Positions 1-9,183 of a DNA stretch of 64,000 nucleotides are shown one piece after another. How positions within the stretch are numbered: the first letter of the stretch is position 1; each line of letters begins with the position of its first letter. This DNA is from Isoptericola jiangsuensis (lineage in GTDB: Bacteria; Actinomycetota; Actinomycetes; Actinomycetales; Cellulomonadaceae), in NCBI RefSeq assembly GCF_002563715.1, contig NZ_PDJJ01000001.1, positions 1,364,001 through 1,428,000 on the forward strand. The letters are read 5' to 3'. The position numbers were made by a program, and so were the translations under genes. The notes below the pieces were generated by a model. That model saw only the letters and a program-made list of their open reading frames with translations, made no database searches and was not told where the DNA came from.

Positions 1-171
1 CTCCTGGACGCCGTGCGCTCCGCCCTGACCGACGAGTCCGACCTCTCGCCGTTCCTGCGCTCGCTGGACCTGCCCGCGCGGGTCCGGCTGGCCCCGGGAC
101 GCGTGCCGGTCGGCGCGGTCGGTGCGGCGGTCGTCGGGCGCGGTCCCACCGCGCGGGCGACCCGCCCGTAA
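1..171 (+). CDS. C-terminal end of a probable ROK-family protein (5' end outside window)
   Basis: An open frame runs from the first base to a TAA at 169-171 and gives 56 residues. The tail contains GAVGAAVVGRG, like the glycine-rich C-terminal helix of ROK-family sugar kinases and repressors. The next genes encode a sugar-binding lipoprotein and a glucosamine-6-phosphate deaminase, so an amino-sugar-responsive ROK regulator or kinase would fit. Too little of the protein is visible to decide between kinase and repressor, and the family call itself is tentative. Confidence 0.4.
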   Translation, partial: LLDAVRSALTDESDLSPFLRSLDLPARVRLAPGRVPVGAVGAAVVGRGPTARATRP

Positions 172-246
172 CGAACGAACCCCGAGCCGGAGCGCGGCAC
201 CCACCCCCCTGACCGCGCCCGGCACGACCGAGAGGACACCCACCCC

Positions 247-1560
247 GTGAACCCCCGTCGTCGCGCCGCGGCCCTTGCCGCGACCTTGGCGCTGGTCCCT
301 GCCCTTGCCGCCTGCGGGTCCGGTGAGCCGGTCCCGGAGAGCTCGAACGACATCGTGATGTGGCTGGTCGGCCCCGACACGGGCGACGCCCTGCGCGAGC
401 ACCTCGTCACGACGTTCGAGGAGCGCAACCCCGGCGCCACGCTCACGATCGAGGAGAAGGACTGGTCGACGATCCTCGAGGACCTCGACACGTCCCTCGG
501 TGACCCCGCGCTCACGCCGGACGTCGTCGAGATGGGCAACACCCAGGCCCCGACGTACACGACGGCGGGCGCGTTCCGCGAGATCTCCCCGGAGCTGTAC
601 GCCGAGCTCGGCGGCGACGACCTGCTCCAGTCGTTCGTCGAGGCCGGCTCCGTCGACGGGACCGTCTACGCGCTGCCCTACTACTTCGGCTCCCGGTACG
701 TCTTCTACCGCAAGGACGTGTGGAAGGCCGCGGGCGTGGACGTGCCCAAGACGCTCGACGAGTTCGGCGACGCCGTCAAGAAGCTCCACGCCGACACGAT
801 GGCGGGCTTCGCCATGGGCGGCCAGGACTGGCGCAACGGCATCTCCTGGGTGTTCGCGAACGGCGGCGAGCTGGCCGTCAAGCAGGGCGACTCGTGGGTC
901 TCGACGCTCTCCGACCCGAACACAGTCAAGGGTCTGGAGCAGTGGCAGGACGTCTACGTCAACGCCTCGTACCTCCCGGCCACCGAGATCGACAACTCCT
1001 ACTGGGACTTCGTCAACGACGGCGTGGAGTCCGAGGCCCCGGCCGCGGCGACCATGATGGCGCCGGCGTGGGCCCGCTGGTCCATCGGTGACCTCGTGCG
1101 CAACGACGACGGTGCCGAGGTCCGCGACGGCATGGCGGACTCGAGCCGCTTCGACATCTTCGCGCTGCCCGGCGTCGACGGCGGCGTCGCCCCGGTGTTC
1201 GCCGGCGGCTCGAACCTGGCGATCTCCGCGATGACCCGCAACGTCGAGCTGTCCGAGGACCTGCTGCGCGTCGTCTACTCGGACGAGTACCAGACCCTCC
1301 TCGCGGAGTCGGGCCTGGGGCCGGCCAACCAGACGTTCACCGAGGCGATGGAGGGCGACAAGTTCGGGCGCACCCTCGTCGAGACGGCCCAGGCGTCCCA
1401 GCTGACGCCGCCCGCGCCGGGCTGGGCCGACATCGAGGCGCAGGGCATCTACGAGAACCTCTTCAAGGAGATCGCGCGCGGTGGCGACGTGGCGCAGGTC
1501 GCCGCGAAGTACGACGCGATCATCACGCCGCTGCTCGACGGCACGGCCGACGACGAGTGA
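247..1560 (+). CDS. Sugar ABC transporter substrate-binding lipoprotein (family 1)
   Basis: The 437-residue protein starts at GTG 247 behind an AGAGGA site. Its lipoprotein signal has basic residues 3-6, a hydrophobic core and a lipobox LAAC with Cys23, so it should be anchored outside the membrane. The mature part has features of family 1 extracellular solute-binding proteins, such as PYYFGSRYVFYRKDVW and late FAGGSNLAIS. nagB lies 49 nt downstream, so an amino sugar or chitooligosaccharide is the likely ligand (inference). No permease or ATPase gene is nearby, so the protein must use membrane components encoded elsewhere. Confidence 0.85.
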   Translation: MNPRRRAAALAATLALVPALAACGSGEPVPESSNDIVMWLVGPDTGDALREHLVTTFEERNPGATLTIEEKDWSTILEDLDTSLGDPALTPDVVEMGNTQAPTYTTAGAFREISPELYAELGGDDLLQSFVEAGSVDGTVYALPYYFGSRYVFYRKDVWKAAGVDVPKTLDEFGDAVKKLHADTMAGFAMGGQDWRNGISWVFANGGELAVKQGDSWVSTLSDPNTVKGLEQWQDVYVNASYLPATEIDNSYWDFVNDGVESEAPAAATMMAPAWARWSIGDLVRNDDGAEVRDGMADSSRFDIFALPGVDGGVAPVFAGGSNLAISAMTRNVELSEDLLRVVYSDEYQTLLAESGLGPANQTFTEAMEGDKFGRTLVETAQASQLTPPAPGWADIEAQGIYENLFKEIARGGDVAQVAAKYDAIITPLLDGTADDE

Positions 1561-1609
1561 CCCCGGGGGTGCGGCGGCGCCGCGCCCCGGTGACAGGAAG
1601 GAAGGAACC

Positions 1610-2392
1610 ATGGAGGTCGTGATCGCTCCCGCCGAGGAGCTCGCGGTGCTGGCCGCGGACGCGATCGAGGCGCTGCTGCGCCGTCGCTCCGACGCCGTGC
1701 TCGGGCTGGCGACGGGGTCGAGCCCGCTCAAGGTCTACGACGAGCTGGCTCGCCGGCACGCCGAGGAGGGGCTGTCGTTCGCGCAGGCCCGCGGCTTCAT
1801 GCTCGACGAGTACGTGGGCCTCGACGCCGAGCACCCGGAGCGGTACCGCAACGTCATCGCGACCGAGATCGCGGAGCGCGTCCGGTGGCCGGCCGAGCAG
1901 GTCCAGGGGCCGGACGGCCTCGCCGCGGACCTGCCGGCGGCCTGCGCGGCCTACGAGGAGGCGATCGAGGCCGCCGGGGGCGTGGACCTGCAGATCCTCG
2001 GGATCGGCACGGACGGGCACATCGCGTTCAACGAGCCGGGGTCGTCGCTGGCCTCGCGCACGCGCATCAAGACGCTGACCCGGCAGACCCGCGTGGACAA
2101 CGCGCGGTTCTTCGACGGTGACGTGGAGAAGGTGCCCACCCACTGCCTGACGCAGGGCCTCGGCACGATCATGGACGCCCGCCACCTGGTGCTCCTGGCC
2201 ACGGGTCGCCAGAAGGCGGAGGCGGTGCACCAGCTCGTCGAGGGCCCGGTGTCCGCCCTGTGGCCGGCCACCGTGATGCAGCTCCACCCGCACGCGACGG
2301 TGCTGGTCGACGAGGCGGCGGCGTCGCGCCTCCAGCTCGCCGACTACTACCGCCAGACCTACGCCTCCAAGCCGTCCTGGCAGGGGCTCTGA
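1610..2392 (+). CDS. nagB: Glucosamine-6-phosphate deaminase NagB
   Basis: The enzyme converts glucosamine-6-phosphate to fructose-6-phosphate and ammonia in the cytoplasm, the step that brings amino sugars into glycolysis. The ATG at 1610 follows a strong GGAAGGAAGGA site and gives 260 residues, close to the usual 260-270. Family residues are in place: LDEY with Asp66, and GIGTDGHIAFNEP at 131-143 with Asp135, His137 and Glu142, at the spacing of the E. coli catalytic set. It follows the sugar-binding lipoprotein gene and is probably cotranscribed with it. Confidence 0.95.
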   Translation: MEVVIAPAEELAVLAADAIEALLRRRSDAVLGLATGSSPLKVYDELARRHAEEGLSFAQARGFMLDEYVGLDAEHPERYRNVIATEIAERVRWPAEQVQGPDGLAADLPAACAAYEEAIEAAGGVDLQILGIGTDGHIAFNEPGSSLASRTRIKTLTRQTRVDNARFFDGDVEKVPTHCLTQGLGTIMDARHLVLLATGRQKAEAVHQLVEGPVSALWPATVMQLHPHATVLVDEAAASRLQLADYYRQTYASKPSWQGL

Positions 2393-2405
2393 CCTCACGG
2401 GTCAC

Positions 2406-2470
2406 GAGGCACCGGCAGCGTCCGCACGTGCGTCGGCTCACGCCGTCGCCGGGGACGATGTCGGTGCCTC
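2406..2470. terminator. Inverted repeat after nagB, possible terminator
   Basis: GAGGCACCG at 2406-2414 pairs perfectly with CGGTGCCTC at 2462-2470 across a 47-nt loop. It lies between the nagB stop and the next promoter. The loop is long and no T-run follows, so the terminator role is a guess. Confidence 0.35.
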
Positions 2471-2475
2471 ACCCG

Positions 2476-2481
2476 TAGGAT
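2476..2481 (+). promoter_or_regulatory. -10 box TAGGAT, leaderless start for the DUF3039 gene
   Basis: TAGGAT lies 7 nt before ATG 2489, so transcription should begin at or next to the start codon. This favours 2489 over the ATG at 2480, which overlaps the box. Confidence 0.6.
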
Positions 2482-2488
2482 GAGGACC

Positions 2489-2815
2489 ATGAGCGACCCC
2501 CTCTCCACGCCCCCCGCGGCTCCCTCGCAGGACCCGGGCGCGGGCACGAGCGTCCTCGAACGTCCGGACACGCGTGAGCAGACCGCGGAGCCCGGCGACC
2601 ACGAGCGCTTCGCGCACTACGTGCGCAAGGAGAAGATCATGGAGTCCGCGATGTCGGGCAAGCCCGTGATCGCGCTCTGCGGCAAGGTGTGGGTCCCGGG
2701 CCGCGACCCGTCGAAGTTCCCGGTCTGCCCGGTCTGCAAGGAGATCTACGACGGTCTGCGCGAGCCGCAGGACGGCGACGGCGGCCAGGGCGACAAGGGC
2801 GGCACCGGCAAGTGA
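2489..2815 (+). CDS. DUF3039 family protein
   Basis: A 108-residue protein of unknown function, widespread in actinobacteria. The N-terminal third is rich in Pro, Ser and Thr and probably disordered. The rest holds conserved-looking HYVRKEKIMESAMSGKPV, then ALCGKVW and CPVCKEIYDGL, whose cysteines resemble a small zinc-binding knuckle. The start at 2489 is set by a TANNNT box 7 nt upstream. The stop overlaps the GTG of the helicase gene by 4 nt, so the two are translationally coupled, which suggests a joint role. Confidence 0.8.
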   Translation: MSDPLSTPPAAPSQDPGAGTSVLERPDTREQTAEPGDHERFAHYVRKEKIMESAMSGKPVIALCGKVWVPGRDPSKFPVCPVCKEIYDGLREPQDGDGGQGDKGGTGK

Positions 2816-4671
2816 GTGCGGGGCCGCTGCCCGAGTCCGAGTCCGTCGACCTCTTCGCCGCCGCCGCCGAACCGACCGAGCCGCCCCGGCCGCTCCCGCA
2901 GTCGCCGTCCGCGTCGGCGGCGTCGCACCTCAGCCCGGCCTACCCGCGGCGCGCGCCGTGGGGCACGGCGTCGAACCTGCGCGCCTGGCAGGCCGAGGCG
3001 CTGTCGCTGTACCACGCGAAGGCGGGGCGCGACTTCCTCGCGGTCGCCACCCCCGGGGCGGGCAAGACGACGTTCGCGCTGCGCGTCGCGACCGAGCTGC
3101 TGGAGTCGGGCGTCGTCCGCCGGGTCACGGTCGTGGCGCCCACGGAGCACCTCAAGCACCAGTGGGCGGACGCCGCGGCGCGCGTCGGCATCCGCATCGA
3201 CCCGTCGTTCAAGAACTCCCAGGGTCGGCACGGCACCCACTACGACGGTGTCGCGCTGACGTACGCGCAGGTGGCGGCCAAGCCGGCGCTGCACCGGGCC
3301 CGGACCGAGGCCGCGCGCACGCTGGTGATCCTCGACGAGGTGCACCACGGCGGTGACGCCCTGAGCTGGGGCGACGCCGTCCGTGAGGCGTTCGAGGACG
3401 CGACGCGCCGCCTGGCCCTGACGGGCACGCCGTTCCGGTCGGACACGGCCGCCATCCCGTTCGTCACCTACGAGGCCGACGCCGAGGGCATCCGGCGCTC
3501 GAAGGCCGACTACACGTACGGCTACGGCGACGCGCTGCGCGACCACGTCGTCCGCCCGGTGCTGTTCATGACGTACTCCGGCGAGATGCGCTGGCGCACC
3601 CGCGCCGGCGACGAGGTCAGCGCGCGCCTGGGCGAGCAGATGACCAAGGACATGCACGGTCAGGCGTGGCGGACCGCGCTCGACCCGAACGGCGAGTGGG
3701 TGCCGTCGGTGCTCGCCGCCGCGGACCAGCGCCTCACCGAGGTGCGGCGCGCGGTGCCGGACGCCGGCGGGCTCGTCATCGCGTCCGACCAGACGGACGC
3801 CCGCGCCTACGCCGGGCACCTCGCGCGCATCACGGGCACGAGCCCGACGGTCGTGCTCAGCGACGACGACGGCGCGAGCGCCCGCATCGACGAGTTCGCC
3901 GCGGGGACGCAGCGCTGGATGGTGGCCGTGCGCATGGTGTCCGAGGGCGTCGACGTGCCGCGGCTCGCCGTCGGCGTCTACGCGACGAGCACGTCCACGC
4001 CGCTGTTCTTCGCGCAGGCGGTCGGCCGGTTCGTGCGTGCCCGCAAGCGCGGCGAGACGGCGTCGGTGTTCCTGCCGTCGGTGCCGCTGCTCACGGGGCT
4101 CGCGAACGAGATGGAGGCGGAGCGGGACCACGCGCTCGACCGGCCGCAGACCGCCGAGGAGCAGGGGATCGAGTACGACCCCGAGGCGGCGCTCCTCGCG
4201 GCGGCCAACAAGGAGGAGAAGGCGTCGGGCGAGCTGACGGGCTCGTTCGAGGCGCTCGAGGCGCAGGCGTCGTTCGACCGTGTCCTGTTCGACGGCGGCG
4301 AGTTCGGCACCGGCGGCGAGATCGGGTCGGCGGCGGAGCAGGACTTCCTCGGCCTGCCGGGTCTGCTGGACGCCGACCAGGTGGGCCTGCTGCTGCGCCA
4401 GCACCAGGCGGCGCACTCGGCGGGCCGGTCCGGGGGCGACGCCGCGGCGGAGCTGGAGCGGTCGGAGCAGGAGCACCGGCGCGCGGCCGCGCTGCGCAAG
4501 GAGCTGTCCAAGCTGGTCTCCGCGTGGGCGCGCAAGGCGGGTCGCCCGCACGGGTCGGTGCACACCGAGCTGCGCCGCCGGTGCGGCGGACCCGAGGTGC
4601 CCCTCGCCACCGCCGACCAGCTCGAGGCCCGCGTCGAGATGGTCCGCGGCTGGTTCGTCGGCAAGCGCTGA
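2812..4671 (+). CDS. DEAD/DEAH-box (superfamily 2) helicase
   Basis: A 619-residue cytoplasmic ATPase. The GTG at 2812 overlaps the DUF3039 stop (GTGA) and reads VSAGPLPES. Motifs are in SF2 order: Walker A ATPGAGKTT at 79-87, DEVHH at 175-179, LTGTPFRSD near 203-211, and motif VI QAVGRFVRARKRG in the second RecA-like domain. The first 45 residues are Pro/Ala/Ser-rich and probably flexible, and the C-terminal 150 residues are charged and helical. The exact nucleic-acid substrate is unknown; the layout resembles the type III restriction ResIII/UvrB-like helicase core, but no methylase or restriction partner is near. Confidence 0.88.
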   Translation: MSAGPLPESESVDLFAAAAEPTEPPRPLPQSPSASAASHLSPAYPRRAPWGTASNLRAWQAEALSLYHAKAGRDFLAVATPGAGKTTFALRVATELLESGVVRRVTVVAPTEHLKHQWADAAARVGIRIDPSFKNSQGRHGTHYDGVALTYAQVAAKPALHRARTEAARTLVILDEVHHGGDALSWGDAVREAFEDATRRLALTGTPFRSDTAAIPFVTYEADAEGIRRSKADYTYGYGDALRDHVVRPVLFMTYSGEMRWRTRAGDEVSARLGEQMTKDMHGQAWRTALDPNGEWVPSVLAAADQRLTEVRRAVPDAGGLVIASDQTDARAYAGHLARITGTSPTVVLSDDDGASARIDEFAAGTQRWMVAVRMVSEGVDVPRLAVGVYATSTSTPLFFAQAVGRFVRARKRGETASVFLPSVPLLTGLANEMEAERDHALDRPQTAEEQGIEYDPEAALLAAANKEEKASGELTGSFEALEAQASFDRVLFDGGEFGTGGEIGSAAEQDFLGLPGLLDADQVGLLLRQHQAAHSAGRSGGDAAAELERSEQEHRRAAALRKELSKLVSAWARKAGRPHGSVHTELRRRCGGPEVPLATADQLEARVEMVRGWFVGKR

Positions 4672-4688
4672 CGGACGTCCGTCAGCGC
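4665..4688. terminator. 24-bp perfect palindrome covering two convergent stop codons
   Basis: GCGCTGACGGAC at 4665-4676 is followed directly by its exact reverse complement to 4688. The helicase TGA (4669-4671) and the pncB stop (4682-4684, minus strand) lie at mirrored places in it. It could act as a two-way terminator or limit read-through. Confidence 0.5.
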
Positions 4689-6124
4689 GCGACCGGCTCC
4701 GCGAGGGCGACCTCGACGGTCGGGATCGCGGGGTCGCCGTGCGAGAGGCGGCGAGCCCCCCGGGGCAGCTCGGCGCGGGAGGCCTGGTGCCGCTGCACCG
4801 CGTTCTCGACGCCGTACGCGCCGATCCAGCGGGAGTCCACGGCGCCGTCGACGACGAGCGGGACGTGCAGGGGTCGCAGCTCGCCCTCGCCGCCCACGGC
4901 GCCGTCGGGCTCCCACGCGGTGACGGCCTCGTCGGGGCCGGTGACGAGGACCTCCTCGACGGCGCGCCCGTCCCCGTCGAGCCGGCGGGCGGCCGCCTTG
5001 CGCCCGCCCCGGCTGCTCTTGCGCGCGGACGCCTTGGCGACGGGCTGCAGGACGCCGTCGGCGTCGGCGCGGGCCACGAGCTTGTAGACCATGCCGCAGG
5101 TGGGGGCGCCGGACCCGGTGACGACCGACGTCCCGACCCCGTAGCTGTCCACCGGGACGGCGGCGAGCCCGGCGATGGCGTACTCGTCGAGGTCGGAGCT
5201 GACGACGATCTTCGTGCCGCGCGCGCCGAGCGCGTCGAGCTGGGCGCGGACCTCCACCGCGAGGGTGCCGAGGTCGCCGGAGTCGAGGCGGACCGCACCG
5301 AGCGACGTCCCGGCGGCGGCCACGGCCCGCTCGACGCCACGGCGCACGTCGTAGGTGTCGACGAGCAGGGTGGTGCCGGGGCCGGACGCCGCGACCTGGG
5401 CCGCGAACGCGGACTCCTCGTCGTCGTGCAGCAGGGTGAACGCGTGCGCGGCGGTGCCGATGGTGGCCAGACCGTACCGGTAGCCGGCCTCCAGGTTGCT
5501 GGTGCCGGCGAACCCGGCCACGACGGCGGCCCGGGCCGCGGCGACGGCGGCCTGCTCGTGCGCGCGCCGCGAGCCCATCTCCAGGCAGGGCCGGCCGACG
5601 GCGGCGCTGGTCATGCGGGACGCCGCGGACGCGACGGCCGAGTCGTGGTTGAGGATCGACAGCAGCAGGGTCTCCAGCAGCACGGCCTCGGCGAACGTGC
5701 CCTCGACCTGCAGCACGGGGGAGCCGGGGAAGAACGTCTCGCCCTCGGCGTACCCGGTCACGGTGCCGGTGAAGCGGTAGCCGTGCAGGAAGTCGAGGGT
5801 GCGTTCGTCGACGACCCCGGTGTCGCGCAGGTAGGACAGCTCGGCGTCGCCGAACCGGAACGCCGACAGCGCCTCCAGGACGCGGCCCGTGCCCGCCAGG
5901 ACGCCGTACCGGCGGCCCGCGGGGAGCCGGCGCGTGAAGACCTCGAAGACGCAGTGGCGGTGCGCGGTGCCGTCCGCGAGCGCGGCCTGGAGCATGGTGA
6001 GCTCGTACCGGTCGGTGAGCAGCGCCAGCGACGGCCGGACCGTCGGCAGGGGTGCGGCGGGCAGGACCTCGGGGAGCATGACCCGTCCCAGCGGGACGCC
6101 GTCGACCCGTCGCTCGTCGTTCAT
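4682..6124 (-). CDS. pncB: Nicotinate phosphoribosyltransferase
   Basis: Makes nicotinate mononucleotide from nicotinate and PRPP for NAD salvage. From ATG 6124 the protein has 480 residues. Near the N-terminus is [18 protein letters not shown], typical of the family, followed by EMGSRRAH, a glycine-rich segment with the expected catalytic-region histidine ([16 protein letters not shown]), and later AVRLDSGDL. The start is supported by a TACCGT box 7 nt upstream, against an alternative GTG at 6145. The gene converges on the helicase gene with only 10 bp between stops. Confidence 0.92.
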   Translation of the reverse strand: MNDERRVDGVPLGRVMLPEVLPAAPLPTVRPSLALLTDRYELTMLQAALADGTAHRHCVFEVFTRRLPAGRRYGVLAGTGRVLEALSAFRFGDAELSYLRDTGVVDERTLDFLHGYRFTGTVTGYAEGETFFPGSPVLQVEGTFAEAVLLETLLLSILNHDSAVASAASRMTSAAVGRPCLEMGSRRAHEQAAVAAARAAVVAGFAGTSNLEAGYRYGLATIGTAAHAFTLLHDDEESAFAAQVAASGPGTTLLVDTYDVRRGVERAVAAAGTSLGAVRLDSGDLGTLAVEVRAQLDALGARGTKIVVSSDLDEYAIAGLAAVPVDSYGVGTSVVTGSGAPTCGMVYKLVARADADGVLQPVAKASARKSSRGGRKAAARRLDGDGRAVEEVLVTGPDEAVTAWEPDGAVGGEGELRPLHVPLVVDGAVDSRWIGAYGVENAVQRHQASRAELPRGARRLSHGDPAIPTVEVALAEPVAR

Positions 6125-6131
6125 GGGGACC

Positions 6132-6137
6132 ACGGTA
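6132..6137 (-). promoter_or_regulatory. -10 box TACCGT, leaderless start for pncB
   Basis: On the minus strand TACCGT ends 7 nt before ATG 6124. Confidence 0.55.
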
Positions 6138-6197
6138 CGGGTCACGGGGAGATCACGGCGGTCGGTGCCGGATCGCGGACGCCGCGCGGCCTGCGCC

Positions 6198-6203
6198 TAG
6201 GCT
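6198..6203 (+). promoter_or_regulatory. -10 box TAGGCT, leaderless start for clpS
   Basis: TAGGCT ends 7 nt before GTG 6211 and would abut the alternative GTG at 6205, so it selects 6211. Confidence 0.6.
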
Positions 6204-6210
6204 GGTGCCC

Positions 6211-6525
6211 GTGACGATCACGAGCGCCGACACGGTCGAGGAGACGGGCACGGCTGCCTCGGCACAGGTCGCGGACCCCTGGGTGACGATCGTGTGGAAT
6301 GACCCGGTCAACCTCATGAGCTACGTGTCCTACGTCTTCGAGAGCTACTTCGGGCACCCGCCCGACAAGGCCCGGCGGCTCATGCTGCAGGTGCACCACG
6401 AGGGCAGGGCCGTGGTGTCGGCGGGACCCCGGGAGCGGATGGAGGTCGACGTGCAGGCGATGCACGGGTTCGGGCTGTGGGCCACGATGCAGCCGTCGGA
6501 CGCGCCGGGCGGGGCGGACGCATGA
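6211..6525 (+). CDS. clpS: ATP-dependent Clp protease adaptor ClpS
   Basis: ClpS delivers N-degron proteins to the ClpAP or ClpCP protease. The 104-residue product has the expected core: [20 protein letters not shown], then a helix with [23 protein letters not shown], and a C-terminal strand [20 protein letters not shown]. The NDPVN loop and the DKARRLM helix form the N-end-rule binding region. GTG 6211 is chosen from the promoter box. Its stop overlaps the next ATG by 4 nt, as is usual for the clpS-DUF2017 pair in actinobacteria. Confidence 0.95.
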   Translation: MTITSADTVEETGTAASAQVADPWVTIVWNDPVNLMSYVSYVFESYFGHPPDKARRLMLQVHHEGRAVVSAGPRERMEVDVQAMHGFGLWATMQPSDAPGGADA

Positions 6526-7142
6526 CGCCGTTCCGGTCCACGCCCGCCGGGTTCGCCGCCCGGTGGGAGCCGGTCGAGCGGCAGGTGCTGGCGCGGGTGG
6601 CCCGTGACGTCGCGGGCCTCGTACGGGCGGACGCCGGGCTGCCCGAGGACGTGGATCCGGACTCGGCGTTCACGGGCGTGCCCCGGGTCCCGGTCGACCC
6701 GGCGGTGCAGCGGCTGCTGCCCGACGCGCACCGCGACGACGCGGAGGCCGCGGCCGAGTTCCGTCACCTCACGCAGACGGACCTCGCGGCGGGCAAGGTG
6801 CGGCGTCTGGAGGAGTTCGCGCGGCGCGTGGGCGGCGACGACGAGGACGCCCCGCCCGAGGGGCAGGTCCTGGTGCCGCGCGAGGACGCCGAGGCGTTCG
6901 CGGGTGCGCTGACGGACGTGCGGCTCGTGCTGGCCGAGCGGCTGTCCCTCGAGGACGACGACGCCGTGGAGCGGCTGCACGACGCGGTGGTCGGCGGTGA
7001 GACGGACGACCTGCGTCCCCCGGAGGGGATGGACGCCGAGCAGTGGGTCTACTGGGGCGGGGTGTTCGTCGCGGCCGGGTTCGCCCAGGAGTCGCTGATG
7101 GACGAGCTGCTGTCCGAGCTGCGGGCCCGCCGGCCCCGGTGA
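6522..7142 (+). CDS. DUF2017 family protein
   Basis: A 206-residue soluble, acidic protein with no assigned activity. It starts at ATG 6522, overlapping the clpS stop (ATGA). The N-terminus [20 protein letters not shown] and the later [24 protein letters not shown] are typical of the DUF2017 family, which nearly always follows clpS in actinobacteria. Tight coupling suggests a role linked to ClpS-dependent proteolysis, but this is inference from context only. Confidence 0.85.
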   Translation: MTPFRSTPAGFAARWEPVERQVLARVARDVAGLVRADAGLPEDVDPDSAFTGVPRVPVDPAVQRLLPDAHRDDAEAAAEFRHLTQTDLAAGKVRRLEEFARRVGGDDEDAPPEGQVLVPREDAEAFAGALTDVRLVLAERLSLEDDDAVERLHDAVVGGETDDLRPPEGMDAEQWVYWGGVFVAAGFAQESLMDELLSELRARRPR

Positions 7143-7267
7143 CGTCGCCGTGGCGTCCGTCCCGCACGCCGGACGTGCACGTCTCGTGAGGGGTGCGGGG
7201 CGGACCTGTGTCGGGGGCCACGCCGTGTCGGTCGTCACGACGCCGCCTGCGACGGCCTCGTCGCGGA

Positions 7268-7273
7268 TAGGCT
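7268..7273 (+). promoter_or_regulatory. -10 box TAGGCT, leaderless start for murI
   Basis: TAGGCT ends 7 nt before GTG 7281. Confidence 0.6.
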
Positions 7274-7280
7274 GCGAGCC

Positions 7281-8084
7281 GTGAACGACGCCCCGATCGG
7301 AATCTTCGACAGCGGTGTGGGCGGCCTGACGGTCGCCCGCTCGGTGCTCGACCAGCTCCCGCACGAGCAGCTGCTCTACATCGGTGACACGGCGAACAGC
7401 CCGTACGGCCCGAAGCCGCTCGCCGCGGTGCGGGCGATGGCGCTGGACGTCATGGACCGGCTGGTCGACGCCGGGGTGAAGATGCTGGTCATCGCGTGCA
7501 ACTCCGCGACGGCGGTCGCGCTGCCGGACGCGCGCGAGCGGTACACGGTGCGTCGCGGCATCCCGGTGGTGGAGGTGATCCGCCCGGCGGCGCGCCGCGC
7601 GGTGCTCGCCTCGCGCACGGGCCGGATCGGCGTCATCGGCACGACGGCGACCGTGGACTCGCGCGCCTACGACGACGCCTTCCACGTGACGCCCGGGCTG
7701 GAGATCACCACGCAGGCGTGCCCGGAGTTCGTGCCGCTGGTGGAGGCGGGGGTGACGTCGGGGCCGGAGGTCCTGGAGGTCGCGCACCGGTACCTCGACC
7801 CGGTGAAGGCGGCCGACGTGGACACGCTGGTGCTGGGCTGCACCCACTACCCGCTGCTGTCGGGGGTCGTGTCCTACATCATGGGGGAGGGCGTCACCCT
7901 GGTGTCGAGCGCCGAGGAGACGGCGAAGGACGTGTACCGCAACCTGGTGGAGCACGGCCTGGAGCGGTCGCCCGACGCGCCGCCGCCGGTGCACCGGTTC
8001 CTCGCGACGGGCAGCCCGGCGCCGTTCGAACAGCTGGCCCGCCGGTTCCTCGGGCCCGAGGTCAACCTCGTGGAGGCGGCATGA
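7281..8084 (+). CDS. murI: Glutamate racemase
   Basis: Supplies D-glutamate for peptidoglycan. The 267-residue protein has the complete family pattern: [12 protein letters not shown] at the N-terminus, [10 protein letters not shown], the first catalytic cysteine in IACNSATA, and the second in [12 protein letters not shown] 7281 has a promoter box 7 nt upstream and no Shine-Dalgarno site. The stop overlaps the metallo-hydrolase start by 4 nt, and two more genes follow with overlaps, so this is a four-gene operon to 9548. Confidence 0.96.
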   Translation: MNDAPIGIFDSGVGGLTVARSVLDQLPHEQLLYIGDTANSPYGPKPLAAVRAMALDVMDRLVDAGVKMLVIACNSATAVALPDARERYTVRRGIPVVEVIRPAARRAVLASRTGRIGVIGTTATVDSRAYDDAFHVTPGLEITTQACPEFVPLVEAGVTSGPEVLEVAHRYLDPVKAADVDTLVLGCTHYPLLSGVVSYIMGEGVTLVSSAEETAKDVYRNLVEHGLERSPDAPPPVHRFLATGSPAPFEQLARRFLGPEVNLVEAA

Positions 8085-8887
8085 GACTCGTCACGGTCGG
8101 CGTCGCCGGGTCGATGCCCGGTCCCGCCTCGCCCGCGTCCTGCTACCTGGTCCAGGTGGAGGACGGCGGCCGGACGTGGAACGTGCTGCTCGACCTCGGC
8201 GCGGGGTCGCTCGGCGCGCTCCAGCGGGTGGTGGACCCGGCCGACCTCGACGCGGTCGCGCTGTCCCACCTGCACCCGGACCACTGCTCGGACCTCAGCG
8301 GCCTGTACGTGTACCTGCGCTACCACCCCGAGCGGGGCTCGGTGGCCACGGGGGTGCCGCCGCGTCTGACGGTGCTCGGCCCGTCCGGCGCCCGGGAGCG
8401 GGCCGCGGCCATGTACGGCCTGACGCCCGGCGAGGACATGGACGACGAGTACGCGTTCGCCACCTGGCGCGCGGGGGAGCCCGTCCGGGTGGGGCCGCTG
8501 ACCCTGGAACCGTTCGTCGTCGCGCACCCCGTCGAGGCGTACGGCGTGCGGGTCACGGGACCGTCGACGCTGCGCCCGGGGGAGTCGGCGACCCTCGTGT
8601 TCTCCGGCGACACCGACTACTGCGGCACCCTCGTCGAGGGCGCCCGGGACGCGGACCTGCTGCTGTGCGAGGCCGCGTTCCAGGAGGGGCGTGACGACGG
8701 CGTGGAGGCCGGCATCCACCTCACGGGCCGCCGGGCGGGCCGTGTCGCCGCCGAGGCGGGGGCGAGGGCGCTCGTGCTCACGCACCTCCAGCCGTGGACC
8801 GACCCCGACCTGACGCTGGCGGACGCCCGCGGCACGTACGACGGCCCGGTCGAGCTGGCGGTGGCCGGCGGCTCGCACGTCCTGTGA
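8081..8887 (+). CDS. MBL-fold metallo-hydrolase (RNase Z-like)
   Basis: The 268-residue protein has the metallo-beta-lactamase fold: metal motif [13 protein letters not shown], a metal-binding aspartate in FSGDTDYC, and a late histidine in LTHLQPW. It starts at ATG 8081 in a 4-nt overlap with murI. Proteins of this type next to murI and upstream of rdgB/rph are common in actinobacteria; tRNase Z-like or cyclic phosphodiesterase activity is possible, but the sequence does not settle the substrate. Confidence 0.85.
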   Translation: MRLVTVGVAGSMPGPASPASCYLVQVEDGGRTWNVLLDLGAGSLGALQRVVDPADLDAVALSHLHPDHCSDLSGLYVYLRYHPERGSVATGVPPRLTVLGPSGARERAAAMYGLTPGEDMDDEYAFATWRAGEPVRVGPLTLEPFVVAHPVEAYGVRVTGPSTLRPGESATLVFSGDTDYCGTLVEGARDADLLLCEAAFQEGRDDGVEAGIHLTGRRAGRVAAEAGARALVLTHLQPWTDPDLTLADARGTYDGPVELAVAGGSHVL

Positions 8888-9183
8888 CGTCGGCCGTGCG
8901 CCTCGGCGCGGGCGGGCGCGGCCCGTGGTGGGCCCTCGTCGCGGGGCTCACGGTCCTCGGCGTGCTCGAGGCGGTCCTCCTGCACTGGGCCGCCGACGCG
9001 CTCCTGCCCGCCGGCCCGGCCCGGGTGGTGGACGTCGTGGTGGGCGGCGCGACCGCGGCCCTGCTGCTGGTGATGGCGTCCCCCCTGTGGTCGCGCCACC
9101 GGGTGGCGAACGCCGTGTCCGTCGAGGACGCGGGCACCCTGGTGCGTGCGCTCGGGGGCCCGGCGGCTACGCTCGCCCCGTGA
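8884..9183 (+). CDS. Small membrane protein, function unknown
   Basis: GTG 8884 overlaps the preceding stop (GTGA) and gives 99 residues. There are two hydrophobic segments, about 15-36 and 43-62 (including ALLLVMASPLW), with a short charged tail. I do not recognise a family. Its end overlaps the DUF3054 start by 4 nt, so it is the third gene of the murI operon and may work with the DUF3054 membrane protein. Confidence 0.65.
   Translation: MTSAVRLGAGGRGPWWALVAGLTVLGVLEAVLLHWAADALLPAGPARVVDVVVGGATAALLLVMASPLWSRHRVANAVSVEDAGTLVRALGGPAATLAP
9168..9173 (+). promoter_or_regulatory. -10 box TACGCT inside the upstream gene, before the DUF3054 gene
   Basis: TACGCT ends 6 nt before GTG 9180, inside the coding end of the previous gene. 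It suggests an internal leaderless promoter beside operon read-through. Confidence 0.5.

Noticed and set aside
2746-5340. Long minus-strand open frame opposite the helicase gene
   Set aside because: Its translation is dominated by Arg, Ala, Pro and Ser runs with no domain; it is the complement of clear coding sequence.
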